Of a DNA stretch of 53,761 bases, positions 44,819-53,162 are shown in pieces. The notes under the pieces are model-generated. The model was not told the DNA's origin, made no database searches, and worked only from the letters and a program-made list of their open reading frames with translations. Position 1 is the first letter of the stretch, and each line of letters opens with the position of its first letter. The DNA comes from CAYFLR01 sp964343805 (GTDB lineage: Bacteria; Bdellovibrionota_B; Oligoflexia; CAYFLR01): NCBI GenBank assembly GCA_964343805.1, contig CAYFLR010000041.1:1-53761 (forward strand), read 5' to 3'. Made by a program: the position numbers and the translations under genes.

Positions 44819-45585
44819 GGAACTTCGCTTAAAGAACAAAAGCAATAGAGGTCACTACTTCTTTGACAAATCTCCTGACACACGGGGGTAAATTCTTCCA
44901 GACAGCTTTGGGATACCACTGGGTCTCGATAAGTTTCACAGGTATCTTGAAGTACGGCAGGGCAGCCTGCTCTACCTGGAACACTATAACAGAAGGCTTT
45001 GGTTAGTGTACATGAGTCGTGAAGAGGATTATTCTCGCAAAAAGCTTTCGTAGCAACACAGAGGTTACTGTCAGGGACCTGTTCACAGTGCTGCTTGGTT
45101 CCCTGGCACATCAAATTGAGGGGGCTGTACTCACAAAATGCGGCTGTTCCTTTGCAAGTTGTAGCGAGGGGAACATCTTCACAGTGGATTTTAGTTCCTT
45201 TACAGTAAATAGTATTCGGGTTTTGTTCACAATATATAAGTGTGCCGGCTTCTAAGTTGTTGCCTGGCAGGTATTTTCTATAAGGTTTTGAGGGTTGGTA
45301 TTCAAAATAGGGGCGGAAGGGAGAATTGCTTACAACAGGTGTTTTCACTTGCTCTTGTTCAACCTCTGGTTTCTCCTCTTTTACGAGGGAGGCTTTAGTT
45401 TGGTTATTATTACGATTACCGGTTGTGCCAGTGGTTACCCGCGAAGGAGCTCCTCCGGACGAAGCAGTCGGATTACCTGAAGGTGGGGGAGTTCCAATTC
45501 CAACCTTAACTGGGATTTCACTGCAGGAAAATGGTAATAGCAGTAGACTAGTTAAGACAAAGGTCAAAACGAAAATTGCCGGCAT
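44815..45585 (-). CDS. Lipoprotein with 16-residue Cys-rich tandem repeats
   Basis: The 256-residue protein has a hydrophobic signal ending in PFSC (possible lipidated Cys21), a Gly/Ser/Thr/Pro/Asn-rich linker (residues 30-70) and, from Cys119, five tandem repeats of exactly 16 residues: C-E-x-x-P-x-x-x-x-C-x-x-T-x-x-(H/F), plus a weaker sixth. Each repeat has two Cys, so a ladder of disulfides is likely. A C-terminal Cys cluster follows. G-rich sequence precedes the ATG. I do not recognise the repeat. It is probably an extracellular or cell-surface stalked protein. Confidence 0.75.
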   Translation of the reverse strand: MPAIFVLTFVLTSLLLLPFSCSEIPVKVGIGTPPPSGNPTASSGGAPSRVTTGTTGNRNNNQTKASLVKEEKPEVEQEQVKTPVVSNSPFRPYFEYQPSKPYRKYLPGNNLEAGTLIYCEQNPNTIYCKGTKIHCEDVPLATTCKGTAAFCEYSPLNLMCQGTKQHCEQVPDSNLCVATKAFCENNPLHDSCTLTKAFCYSVPGRAGCPAVLQDTCETYRDPVVSQSCLEEFTPVCQEICQRSSDLYCFCSLSEVP

Positions 45586-45647
45586 AAGCTCCCCCCATTT
45601 GTAGTTATTAAGCTTATGCCGACTATACCAGATTCAAAGACTTAACA

Positions 45648-45980
45648 CTAATTTTTTTGCAAAGTCTGAATCACTTCTACCCAGTAAGCTTTTGGGTAAG
45701 CTCCCGAGGTGGAGAATACTTCTGCGCCATTATTGAAGCCTTTGACAGTAGGAATTCCTCTGATTCCAAACTTAGCTGCTAGCTCTGGGTTTTCATCAAC
45801 ATTAACCTTAGCAATAGTCACCTTGTCACTGCTTTCTACTGCTAGTTCATCCATAACAGGACCTAATGTACGACAAGGCATACACCAAGGTGCCCAAAAA
45901 TCAACTAAGATAGGTTTACTTTGGTCGCTCATTATTTGATCAAAATTATCGTTACTTAAATGAATTACTTGATTGTTCAT
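45648..45980 (-). CDS. trxA: Thioredoxin
   Basis: This 110-residue cytosolic redox protein reduces disulfides. The thioredoxin fold is complete: strand ILVDFWAPWC, active site WCMPC (the usual Gly is Met), KVNVDENPELAAKFGIRGIPT with the cis-Pro, and F-x-x-G. The Met in the active site will alter the redox potential or partner choice compared with TrxA. AGGAG lies about seven bases before the ATG. An inverted repeat (46021-46044) lies upstream. Confidence 0.93.
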   Translation of the reverse strand: MNNQVIHLSNDNFDQIMSDQSKPILVDFWAPWCMPCRTLGPVMDELAVESSDKVTIAKVNVDENPELAAKFGIRGIPTVKGFNNGAEVFSTSGAYPKAYWVEVIQTLQKN

Positions 45981-46020
45981 ACTAATCTCCTCTATATAAA
46001 TTTAATTTTTATTTCAATTG

Positions 46021-46044
46021 AACTTAACCTCATTTCGTTAAGTT
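46021..46044. promoter_or_regulatory. Inverted repeat upstream of trxA
   Basis: AACTTAAC and GTTAAGTT, eight bases apart, 40 bases before the trxA start. A regulator site or hairpin; weak evidence. Confidence 0.3.
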
Positions 46045-46127
46045 GATAAAGAAGAATATAAGAATATTCTAATATAAAGTCAACTATTTTTTTCTTCGAC
46101 AGATGAACCTAAAAGTTGAATCTTTTT

Positions 46128-46535
46128 TTATCCAGAAGATGTGATTTTTTCGGCCAGGTTTTGGCTTTCTTCACAGGGAGAAGCCCAGGTTTTGGGGCAC
46201 CTTTCATGCATAACCGGACAGTTATCTTTCGTGATTTGAATGCAAGTTGTATAGTCATTCAGATAACTTTCATAGGTCTGATTTCTCAGTTTGGTCATAT
46301 CTACCAGTAATTGGGGATCTTTTTCATTCACCGCCTGACAGTACTTTTTTAATGCACTTTTAAAGATAAGTAGAGAATCAACCGTCTGATTGATATGCAG
46401 ATACACCTCTTCTAGGTTGGAAATAGGGCAAAAACCTTCTGCTGGATTGGCTAAAAGAGATGTAAATGAGAAACAAATCCCAATTATCAATAGTTTAAGA
46501 GATTTTATTCTTAACTTTTTCTTTATATATGCCAT
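46128..46535 (-). CDS. Small secreted Cys-containing protein
   Basis: The 135-residue protein has a basic N terminus and a signal peptide ending in SLLA-N. The mature part is mostly helical with five Cys, and ends in a CPKTWASPCEES segment. It resembles small periplasmic helical proteins of the lysozyme-inhibitor or EF-hand-like size class only in length. No motif is recognised. It stands alone between trxA and the methyltransferase. Confidence 0.65.
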   Translation of the reverse strand: MAYIKKKLRIKSLKLLIIGICFSFTSLLANPAEGFCPISNLEEVYLHINQTVDSLLIFKSALKKYCQAVNEKDPQLLVDMTKLRNQTYESYLNDYTTCIQITKDNCPVMHERCPKTWASPCEESQNLAEKITSSG

Positions 46536-46640
46536 TTAACATCCATAAAAAATTAACACTATAGATATTTAATCGGACTTTTGTTTTCAAAGTTAAAATA
46601 AATTATATAAATAATTAAAAAAAGAGCTGTTTAAAATAGG

Positions 46641-47600
46641 TTATGCAGTGGGTTGGGATTGAAAATGAAGGATTTTGACGCCTGTTTGCCTATCTTTTTC
46701 AGGAAAATCACTAGGTAGGGGAATGGGGGTCGAATTGCTGAGCAGAGGAAAGTGTTCTAGTATTAGATTTTCTAGGTACGTTACCTCCTTGTGAGGGCTG
46801 TTTAGAGTGGCAATAATCTCTCCTTCTGGATGGAGTAGCGGGGCGAATTTCTTAAGCAGTCGGGGGTAATCTTTTTCTAAATTAAAAGACCTCATTTGGA
46901 AAGTGGGAGGATCAATTATAAAAAGATCAAAAGGAGCTTGACGGCTGGCCTTTTTGATAGATTTAAATACATCATTCTTCCAAAATCCCACTTTTGTGCC
47001 GGACAGATCATTGATATTATGATTGGTTTGACCGGTTTTTAAAACTCCTCCTTTGTTATCAATATTTACTACCCTATCAGCTTTGGCAGCAGCGGCTGCA
47101 ACGGAAAGAGAGCAAGTGAAAGCGAACAGGTTAAGGACGCTCTTTCCTTTGGCTAACTTGCGAATGAGCCTGCGAGTGTTTCGCATGTCCATAAAAAAGC
47201 CAATATTTTGGTTCTTATTTAAGTTAATTTCATATACAAGCCCTTCTTCAAGCAGGTAATGCTTTTCAGGAAGCTCCCCCCAAAGTAGAGTAATATGTAC
47301 TGGTTTCTCATATCTTTTTTGAACCACAATTCCTGAAAGGGAAGGGAGCGGCAGTTTTTTGATTTGGTTTACCAGTGAGTCTAATGTGGGATCAGGCAAA
47401 GGTTTAAACAATGTTATTAAAATTGAGGGAGGAAAGTAATCTATATTGATATGCTCATAACCAGGATAACAATTACCTCTTCCATGAAATAGGCGCCTCG
47501 CCTCCAGAGATTGATATTTACTGATCGAGCTAGCAGGTCTTAAATTGGATACGTTTTGCAAAAGGGTACTAAATAGGGTTGTTAGTTCCACTGGGCCCAT
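46641..47600 (-). CDS. Class I SAM-dependent methyltransferase, RlmI/RlmK-like
   Basis: The 319-residue cytosolic protein has an N-terminal domain and a Rossmann methyltransferase with SAM motif LNLFAFTCSLSVAAA near residue 160, a second acidic loop VVNIDNKGG near 180, and IDPPTF near 237, the motif of rRNA C5-cytosine or N-methyl enzymes of the RlmI/RlmK type. An RNA target, rather than a DNA one, is inferred. It overlaps the spermidine-synthase-like gene by 19 bases and ends the eight-gene operon. Confidence 0.85.
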   Translation of the reverse strand: MGPVELTTLFSTLLQNVSNLRPASSISKYQSLEARRLFHGRGNCYPGYEHINIDYFPPSILITLFKPLPDPTLDSLVNQIKKLPLPSLSGIVVQKRYEKPVHITLLWGELPEKHYLLEEGLVYEINLNKNQNIGFFMDMRNTRRLIRKLAKGKSVLNLFAFTCSLSVAAAAAKADRVVNIDNKGGVLKTGQTNHNINDLSGTKVGFWKNDVFKSIKKASRQAPFDLFIIDPPTFQMRSFNLEKDYPRLLKKFAPLLHPEGEIIATLNSPHKEVTYLENLILEHFPLLSNSTPIPLPSDFPEKDRQTGVKILHFQSQPTA

Positions 47601-49114
47601 CCATCGAGGTAGTAGGTCATCACTTGAGGGTTATCCAAGGAGGAAGAAGAAAGAGCGCTGTTTTGTACCAACATATCTTTGGGAAAGTTAAACAGATTGT
47701 TGACAATTTTAGGAGTTAAAAACCGTGTGTTCACAGGGATTTTGTCAATGTGGGGTGAAAAATGGTGTTGGGCTGCCATTATGAATCCCCACTCTCCAAA
47801 AGAGGGGATATGCAGGTGGTAGGGATAGGTGAATTTAAACCCAGCCTCTTCTAAGGTCTTTTTGATACACCAAAAAGCTTTTTTAGCTGCCATACTATTG
47901 GATGCTTGGGTGACAAAAATACCTCCTGGGGCTAGCTGATTGTTTATCATGCGATAGAATTGCCTACTATAGAGTTTGGCTAAAGAGACCGTACTCGGGT
48001 CTGGTAAATCTGCAATGATCAGATCATAGGCCTTCTTATTATTGCGAATAAAGTTAAAAGCATCTTGATGATGGATGGTCACTTTCTGATGATTCAGTGA
48101 ACCTTTGTTAAGCTCCAATAAGATCCCATGGTTTTTAGCAAGCTTTGTAATCTTAGGATCAATATCCACCAAGGTGATATTTTCTACATGATCAAACTTT
48201 AACAGCTCTCTGGCGACTAAGCCATCGCCACCGCCTAAAATGAGAACCTGTTTTTTTTGATCAGTAGCTAGGAGTGTCATGGGCAAAACAGTGAGACTCT
48301 CATGATAACGATACTCATCCAGTGATGAAAATTGAAGGTGACCATTTAGGTAGAGATTGAAAATCTTGTTTTGGGCAGTAAGCACAATACTTTGGTATTT
48401 GGTTTGTTCCGAATAGACCACGGGATGATTAAAGACCTTATCATTCCATATTTTCAGTAATGAATCTGAGTAAATGAGAATCAAAGAAATAATAAGACCA
48501 AAGAGGAGGGTATAGGCTATGAAAACAGCTTTTTTAAAGGATTTTAGCTCCTCTCTAAAAAAGTAAAAGGTGAATGCCCCGGTAATAATGTTAATAATGC
48601 CAAAAAAGAGTGAGGTTCGAAAGGTTCCCAGGGTGGGTAGAAGGAAAAAAGGGAAGACCAGACTGGCAAACAGAGCTCCTAAATAGTCTAAGGAGAGAAC
48701 ATTGGATAAATTAAAACGTAAAGGAAAATTCTCAGAGAGGATACGGGTGAGTAGGGGAATTTCAAATCCAATTAATATCCCAATAATCAGGATGGAGGAG
48801 ATCATGACCAGGAAAAAATTTCCTGACAAGGCCACCGTAAGATAGAGGAGAGGAATGCTCAATCCCCCAAAAATTCCTAAGGCAATTTCGATATGAATAA
48901 ATGATTGCAGTACATTGGTTTTTACCAGTCTTGAGAGGAACGAGCCCACTCCCATACCAGCCATAAAAAAGCCAATAGTTAGGGAGAACTGCTTGACACT
49001 ATCTCCTAAAAAATAGGAAGAAGCGGTGCTAATGAGAAGTTCATAAACAAGAGCGCAGACACTGATGATAAAAACTGAGGTAAGAAGAATGTAAGGACGG
49101 GCCTTACTTTCCAA
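47582..49114 (-). CDS. Membrane spermidine-synthase-like aminopropyltransferase
   Basis: The roughly 510-residue protein joins an N-terminal hydrophobic part of about seven transmembrane helices (residues 10-210) to a SpeE-like domain: YHESLTVLPM, LILGGGDGLVARELLKF (decarboxylated-SAM site), VDIDPKI and IIADLPDPS. It may transfer an aminopropyl group to a polyamine, or another acceptor, at the membrane. The frame opens at 49204, but the previous gene ends at 49104; the TTG at 49114 overlaps that end and is the preferred start. It belongs to the PspA operon, and its activity is not proven. Confidence 0.8.
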   Translation of the reverse strand: MESKARPYILLTSVFIISVCALVYELLISTASSYFLGDSVKQFSLTIGFFMAGMGVGSFLSRLVKTNVLQSFIHIEIALGIFGGLSIPLLYLTVALSGNFFLVMISSILIIGILIGFEIPLLTRILSENFPLRFNLSNVLSLDYLGALFASLVFPFFLLPTLGTFRTSLFFGIINIITGAFTFYFFREELKSFKKAVFIAYTLLFGLIISLILIYSDSLLKIWNDKVFNHPVVYSEQTKYQSIVLTAQNKIFNLYLNGHLQFSSLDEYRYHESLTVLPMTLLATDQKKQVLILGGGDGLVARELLKFDHVENITLVDIDPKITKLAKNHGILLELNKGSLNHQKVTIHHQDAFNFIRNNKKAYDLIIADLPDPSTVSLAKLYSRQFYRMINNQLAPGGIFVTQASNSMAAKKAFWCIKKTLEEAGFKFTYPYHLHIPSFGEWGFIMAAQHHFSPHIDKIPVNTRFLTPKIVNNLFNFPKDMLVQNSALSSSSLDNPQVMTYYLDGWAQWN

Positions 49115-49469
49115 AACGGAAACCGCCACCGCGACTCCTCCTGCCTCCACTGAAGCTATTTCGACGATTGGATCTGGAACTGGATCGATCACGTCCTCGG
49201 TCATAATCTCGGTCTCGATCTCGATTTTTTTGCATACGGCCTAAACCATAACCACCCATAAATCCTAAGGCCCCACTCATAAAACCACCACCGCTTCGGT
49301 AGCCACCATAGCCACCATAACCTCCATAACGTCTGTGGCCATAATCATCATAACCATATCGATCTCGATATCCACGGTGATATCTGCCAGAACCACATCT
49401 CAAAAAGGCAAAAAGTATAAAAAGCCCTATTAAAATTAATGCAAAACGACCCCATCTAAAATCACGCAT
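49104..49469 (-). CDS. Gly/Arg/Tyr-rich membrane protein
   Basis: The 121-residue protein has one transmembrane helix (residues 9-24) ending at a Cys-containing turn, then a low-complexity domain rich in Gly, Arg and Tyr (for example YGGYGGYGGY near residue 48), Ser and Arg-Asp pairs, and a C-terminal RGGGFRFGK. Such sequences are disordered and often bind RNA or membranes; their presence between DUF350 and the SpeE-like gene is notable. GAGGAGAAAT lies before the start. The function is unknown. Confidence 0.65.
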   Translation of the reverse strand: MRDFRWGRFALILIGLFILFAFLRCGSGRYHRGYRDRYGYDDYGHRRYGGYGGYGGYRSGGGFMSGALGFMGGYGLGRMQKNRDRDRDYDRGRDRSSSRSNRRNSFSGGRRSRGGGFRFGK

Positions 49470-49498
49470 GAGATTTCTCCTCGGTATTTAAAGAGGTT

Positions 49499-50347
49499 TT
49501 AAACAATGAACAAAATCCAGGTTGCTGCCATAATACTGATACTGGCTTCGATCATGCCAATTCCAATATTTTGATCTTCCGAAATTTCTCGATCGAGATG
49601 CACTCCCCACACAAAAAAACGAATGAAGAGAAAGCGTACTGAAGGAAGCAGGATGAGTCCAATCCCTGAGTAAATACCAAAATCGATTAAATTGGATTTC
49701 CAACCAATAAAGTCACCTTCTAGACCTTTAAAGAGCAGAATACCTATCGCAATAAAAGTTCCACCGAAGGCCACTCCAGCAGCCACATTATCCCTTTCAA
49801 TTTCTTTGTGGAGATCAAAAGGGGTGACCAGTTGATAGAGTTGAGTAAAAACCACCATTAAAATTTGACCTAATAGGAAGAAAGCAATCACTGTGATAGG
49901 TCCACCACCATGACCGGTGATAGCTCCTGCTATGATAAGAGCAGAGCAGATATAGGTGCCAAACAAAACGGCCCCTGTGCCAGGGTTTTTATCGTCCACC
50001 AACTCTTTATAAATACTGAATTCCCGTAGAATAAACCAATCATTAAGATATTTAGAAGCGAGTAATAGGGCAATCCCTAAAAACCCATAGGTGCCTAATT
50101 CAAGAAGCCCCCCTACAAAAGAGATGCTTTCTCCGGTAGCTGCGGCAGTACATATGATGGAGATGCCAGCTATATAACCCAGAGTGGAGAGACTGATCGC
50201 TAAATTATCTTTTTCGGTAAACTCAACCTTCAATTCATAGGTGGTGATATAATCCAATATCCATTTACCAATGAAAATCAAGAGTACTACAATACCCAGG
50301 TAAGCCAGGTTGTGGAGAATTTCACTCGTGTCGATAAATGATTCCAT
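49499..50347 (-). CDS. DUF350 membrane protein
   Basis: The 282-residue integral membrane protein has about seven hydrophobic helices in two DUF350-like halves, each with an N-(L/V)-A-(I/A) type motif (DNLAISLS near residue 47; DNVAAGVAF near residue 185) and gly-rich turns. DUF350 includes YjfL of E. coli, found next to a PspA homologue. Its biochemical role is not known to me. It starts three bases after DUF4178 and ends 30 bases before the Gly/Arg/Tyr protein. Confidence 0.85.
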   Translation of the reverse strand: MESFIDTSEILHNLAYLGIVVLLIFIGKWILDYITTYELKVEFTEKDNLAISLSTLGYIAGISIICTAAATGESISFVGGLLELGTYGFLGIALLLASKYLNDWFILREFSIYKELVDDKNPGTGAVLFGTYICSALIIAGAITGHGGGPITVIAFFLLGQILMVVFTQLYQLVTPFDLHKEIERDNVAAGVAFGGTFIAIGILLFKGLEGDFIGWKSNLIDFGIYSGIGLILLPSVRFLFIRFFVWGVHLDREISEDQNIGIGMIEASISIMAATWILFIV

Positions 50348-50350
50348 TTT

Positions 50351-50941
50351 TTAGTCCCCTTCCTCTTCGTTTTCTTCGCCCAAAGAGAGAACATCTATTT
50401 GGTCTTCTCTTATAATCTGACTGAGCGTGACCTCTGATCCTCCTCGATCCCAGATAGCGATACTGATATTGGTATTGCTTTCCTCGTTGAGAAAATCAAA
50501 GTAATAAAAGGGCTGTTCACTATCTTCATCTTCATCACGATGAAAGCAGGCATCGTCTGAATCTTCATATTCATACACTTTGCCATTGTATTTCACTTCC
50601 CCTTCTTCCTCGTCATCGATCTCTTCCAAGTCAGACTTGTCTATTCCTAGATCTTTTAATTTGATCTTATCTGGAAGGCTGGCACTGAGGATGAGTTCAT
50701 CGTCCATATCTATCTCAAGGAATATTTTTTTGCCGTTACTCGCTGTTCCTTCTAACTCATACCAGCAAGAGTCTCCTTGTGAATACATATGCCGTGCGGT
50801 GACTTGGACATCAATATCTTCCATATCATGTCCATAGTTGCGGATACTGAACATACCCCCGGGTCCAACATTAAGTATGATTTTTTCACGAGTTTTAGGC
50901 TTTTCTCTTTTATGAAAAAAGAAATCTATGATCACTCCCAT
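50351..50941 (-). CDS. DUF4178-like protein
   Basis: The 196-residue cytosolic protein is acidic and matches DUF4178 by recall: a W-Y-E-L-E-G segment near residue 60, K-I-F-L-E-I-D-M-D-D-E, then YNGKVYEYEDSDDACF near residue 119 and FYYFDF near residue 145. The family is typical of PspA-DUF350 clusters. It starts 24 bases after the PspA stop and ends three bases before DUF350. Its role in the module is unknown. Confidence 0.75.
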   Translation of the reverse strand: MGVIIDFFFHKREKPKTREKIILNVGPGGMFSIRNYGHDMEDIDVQVTARHMYSQGDSCWYELEGTASNGKKIFLEIDMDDELILSASLPDKIKLKDLGIDKSDLEEIDDEEEGEVKYNGKVYEYEDSDDACFHRDEDEDSEQPFYYFDFLNEESNTNISIAIWDRGGSEVTLSQIIREDQIDVLSLGEENEEEGD

Positions 50942-50965
50942 TATGGCACCTCTTTAAGGATTGAA

Positions 50966-51667
50966 TTAAATACCCATTTTGGATTTTAATGAAGCTAAAG
51001 AGTCTTTGGCTTCTACACTGCTAGATCCTTTTAAAGCACTATCGATTTCCGAATCTACACTTTTATCAATACTAGCAATATCTCCATATGCGGCAGCCAA
51101 GGACTCATCTTCCTCAACTTTATTACGCATTTTTTCCATCATGGCGATAGTTCCGCTAGAGTCTACTTTGGCCATTTGCTTGTTCAATTTCTTTGTGGCG
51201 CTAGCTGTTTTGTAACGAGCTTTCAGGGTCAGAAGTTCATTTTCATAGGTGCCGATTTGGCTTTTCAACTTGCGAACATTGCCTTCCAATTTAGCCACCA
51301 TTTGATTATGTCTCTCTTTCTCTTGCTCTAGACTAATAGCTTGTTTAGCCGCTTCTTCTTTTTTAGTAAGAGCTTCTAAAGCCAGTCTTTCTGCTTCTGA
51401 CATTTCAATGGCACCTGATTTTCCACGCTCAAGTAACAGCATGGCTTTTTTCTCATAATCAGCAGCGGTATTTCTTTTGCTGGCAGTATCTCTCTCCATA
51501 CGGATAGCGATGGATTTTACTTCAGCCAAGGATTGTAATGAGGCCTGTAAATCTTTTTTCAGATCTCTGATCCCTTGCTCGGTGAGTTTTATTGGATTTT
51601 CCAATTTATCTAAGGCTGAGTGTGCTTCGGCTTGTCCCATTTTAAATATTCGATTAAAGAATCCCAT
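50966..51667 (-). CDS. pspA: PspA/IM30-family membrane-stress protein
   Basis: The 233-residue protein is a long coiled coil of the PspA/Vipp1 type: start MGFFNRIFKMGQAEAHSALD, then heptad-like helices with KLTEQGIRDLKKDLQ, and a helical hairpin through residue 180. Proteins of this family polymerise on stressed inner membranes and reshape or seal them. AGGAG precedes the ATG. It is the central component of the operon. Confidence 0.92.
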   Translation of the reverse strand: MGFFNRIFKMGQAEAHSALDKLENPIKLTEQGIRDLKKDLQASLQSLAEVKSIAIRMERDTASKRNTAADYEKKAMLLLERGKSGAIEMSEAERLALEALTKKEEAAKQAISLEQEKERHNQMVAKLEGNVRKLKSQIGTYENELLTLKARYKTASATKKLNKQMAKVDSSGTIAMMEKMRNKVEEDESLAAAYGDIASIDKSVDSEIDSALKGSSSVEAKDSLASLKSKMGI

Positions 51668-51703
51668 CTTTGACTCCTTATTAAAGGTTTTCTTTTAAGA
51701 TAA

Positions 51704-52180
51704 TTATTTCGCCAGTTCTAATAATTCATTTGAGTGCTCTGCAAGTAGTAGCCCTAGTGATTTTATAGAAGCTTCCAGTTCATTGAGGTCCAAATTTACT
51801 AGCTGCAAGGTATCACGGAAGATCACTTTTTCACCGGCATNNNNNNNNNNNNNNNNNNNNNNNNNNNNNNNNNNNNNNNNNNNNNNNNNNNNNNNNNNNN
51901 NNNNNNNNNNNNNNNNNNNNNNNNNNNNNNNNNNAAAAGCACCATGAACAAAGTCTCTATTCATCTGCAAGAGTCTCTTAAAAAGATCGGCTTTGCCACT
52001 GTCCGCATTCATAATGAACTGTTCAATAATTAATATTTCATCTTCACAATCAAGGATCATATTGGAGATTCCATTTTCCTCATCGGTGATGACCACCAGT
52101 TCTTCTCCTGGATCTTCCTCTACGGTGGTATATCCTAACTGCAAAAGATAATCTTTGACCTTTCCGAAATTATCACTCAT
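51704..52180 (-). CDS. YbjN/T3SS-chaperone-like protein, with a 94-N gap
   Basis: The visible parts (residues 1-82 and the last 44) match a YbjN or T3SS-chaperone-like fold: VKDYLLQLGYTTVEEDPG, IEQFI, LLQMNRDFVHGAF before the gap and EKVIFRDTLQLVNLDLNELE after it. Such proteins bind partner proteins through a shallow groove; the family often sits beside PspA/DUF4178 genes. AGGAGG precedes the ATG. The gap of 94 N removes the centre. Confidence 0.75.
   Translation of the reverse strand: MSDNFGKVKDYLLQLGYTTVEEDPGEELVVITDEENGISNMILDCEDEILIIEQFIMNADSGKADLFKRLLQMNRDFVHGAFXXXXXXXXXXXXXXXXXXXXXXXXXXXXXXXXAGEKVIFRDTLQLVNLDLNELEASIKSLGLLLAEHSNELLELAK
51841..51934. other. 94-base assembly gap inside the YbjN-like gene
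   Basis: Ninety-four N. The size, unlike the ten-N gaps, may be an estimate from paired reads; frames on both sides agree. Confidence 0.95.
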
Positions 52181-52190
52181 GGTCTGCCTC

Positions 52191-52574
52191 CTACTTTTGG
52201 TTCAAATGTTTTAAAACGGCATCATAGGCCTCATTAAGTTGAGATGTTATTTGACCCGCTATTTCTCTTTTCTTTTCATCCTGATTATGAAGATCGGGAT
52301 GATATTTTCTCATTAAGCGTCGATAACTCGCCTGCACCTCTTTTATGTTGGCACCATATGATACCTCTAAATTTGCATAGTAGTCTAGCAACTTTTTATC
52401 CACTTCAGGTGGGTGAGGTGGTGGCTCAGATTGTCTCTGTTGCTCTTTGAAACCCCTATGATTCTCAGAGTCAAATTCCGGCTCTGGGTTTTTAAAAGAG
52501 GGCTCTCTCTCATGAGAATCCTGAGAAGGGATTTGGGAACGAATTATGTGGTATAAACGGTCAAAAATACTCAT
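52191..52574 (-). CDS. J-domain protein
   Basis: The 127-residue protein has a disordered, acidic and Pro/Gln-rich N terminus and a C-terminal J domain, YANLEVSYGANIKEVQASYR and a following KYHPDLHNQ with the HPD motif. It would recruit and stimulate a DnaK-type chaperone. The reversed order, J domain at the end, is unusual. It heads the eight-gene operon and starts 10 bases before the YbjN-like gene. A TTGACA lies about 30 bases upstream on this strand. Confidence 0.88.
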   Translation of the reverse strand: MSIFDRLYHIIRSQIPSQDSHEREPSFKNPEPEFDSENHRGFKEQQRQSEPPPHPPEVDKKLLDYYANLEVSYGANIKEVQASYRRLMRKYHPDLHNQDEKKREIAGQITSQLNEAYDAVLKHLNQK

Positions 52575-52638
52575 GCCCTGAACATAAGACTGAATTTTAT
52601 AATGTCAATGAGGGGGGGTACTTTGTTAACAAAATTAC

Positions 52639-52812
52639 TTTGTCCGCGAACAGCCCCCGATAATCTATCGTCGCCTCTTGAGGGACACTTTTGACCTTGT
52701 TTTGTCCGCGAACAGCTCACGATAATCTATCGTAGCAAGTTGGGGGACACTTTTGACCTTGTTTTGTCCGTGAACGTCCCACGATAATCTATCGTCGGCC
52801 CTTGGGAGACAA
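52639..52812. repeat. Three tandem 62-bp repeats with palindromic core
   Basis: Units start at 52639, 52701 and 52763. Each begins TTTGTCCG(C/T)GAAC, has the 15-base palindrome (A/C)CGATAATCTATCGT, and the first two end in GGACACTTTTGACCTTG; the third diverges at its end. A further copy of the palindrome is at 3351. There is no gene in this region. Confidence 0.85.
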
Positions 52813-52855
52813 CTACTAGCTGGTCTATGCCTGACTTATTGATCTTCTTTGTATT

Positions 52856-53158
52856 TTATTTAGTCCTTTTAATCAATAAATACAAACAAGCAGCCACATG
52901 ATCTAACTTCTTTGCTAATTCAGAATCATTTAATAGTAATAAGTCGAGGATACTTTGAGTCTCGCGTAGTGACCCGAATGCCATGTGGAAAAATCTCAGT
53001 TGATCTTTTGCAGAATTTCTCCCCTTTCCCTCTGCCAAATTGAGACATATTGAGGAGGCTGCTCTGTCCAGTTGATTTGCCAAATGTCCTCTGAGTTTTA
53101 ATTTTCGGGTTTGATGGTAGAAAGCCACTGCTAATTGATAGGTGCGAAAATTTTTCAT
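52856..53158 (-). CDS. Four-helix-bundle protein, 23S rRNA IVP family, copy A
   Basis: The 100-residue protein matches the four-helix-bundle (S23/IVP, TIGR02436) family: KNFRTYQLAV, then QLDRAASSICLNLAEG, KDQLRFFHMAFGSLRE. These proteins occur in 23S rRNA intervening sequences and elsewhere; their role is unknown to me. GGAG lies six to seven bases before the ATG at 53158; a TTG at 53170 is less likely. It is divergent from its paralogue at 53244, about 65 of 99 aligned residues being identical by eye. Confidence 0.85.
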   Translation of the reverse strand: MKNFRTYQLAVAFYHQTRKLKLRGHLANQLDRAASSICLNLAEGKGRNSAKDQLRFFHMAFGSLRETQSILDLLLLNDSELAKKLDHVAACLYLLIKRTK

Positions 53159-53162
53159 TACA

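Noticed and set aside
46061..46070. AGAATATTCT palindrome near trxA
   Set aside because: Ten-base AT-rich palindromes are expected by chance in such sequence.
50580..50837. 85-residue plus-strand Ser-rich frame
   Set aside because: It is antisense to the acidic DUF4178 gene, whose GAA/GAT codons give Ser/Ile/Phe-rich shadows.
52639..52812. CRISPR array
   Set aside because: Three units of 62 bp repeat along their whole length with no unique spacers, and no cas genes are present.
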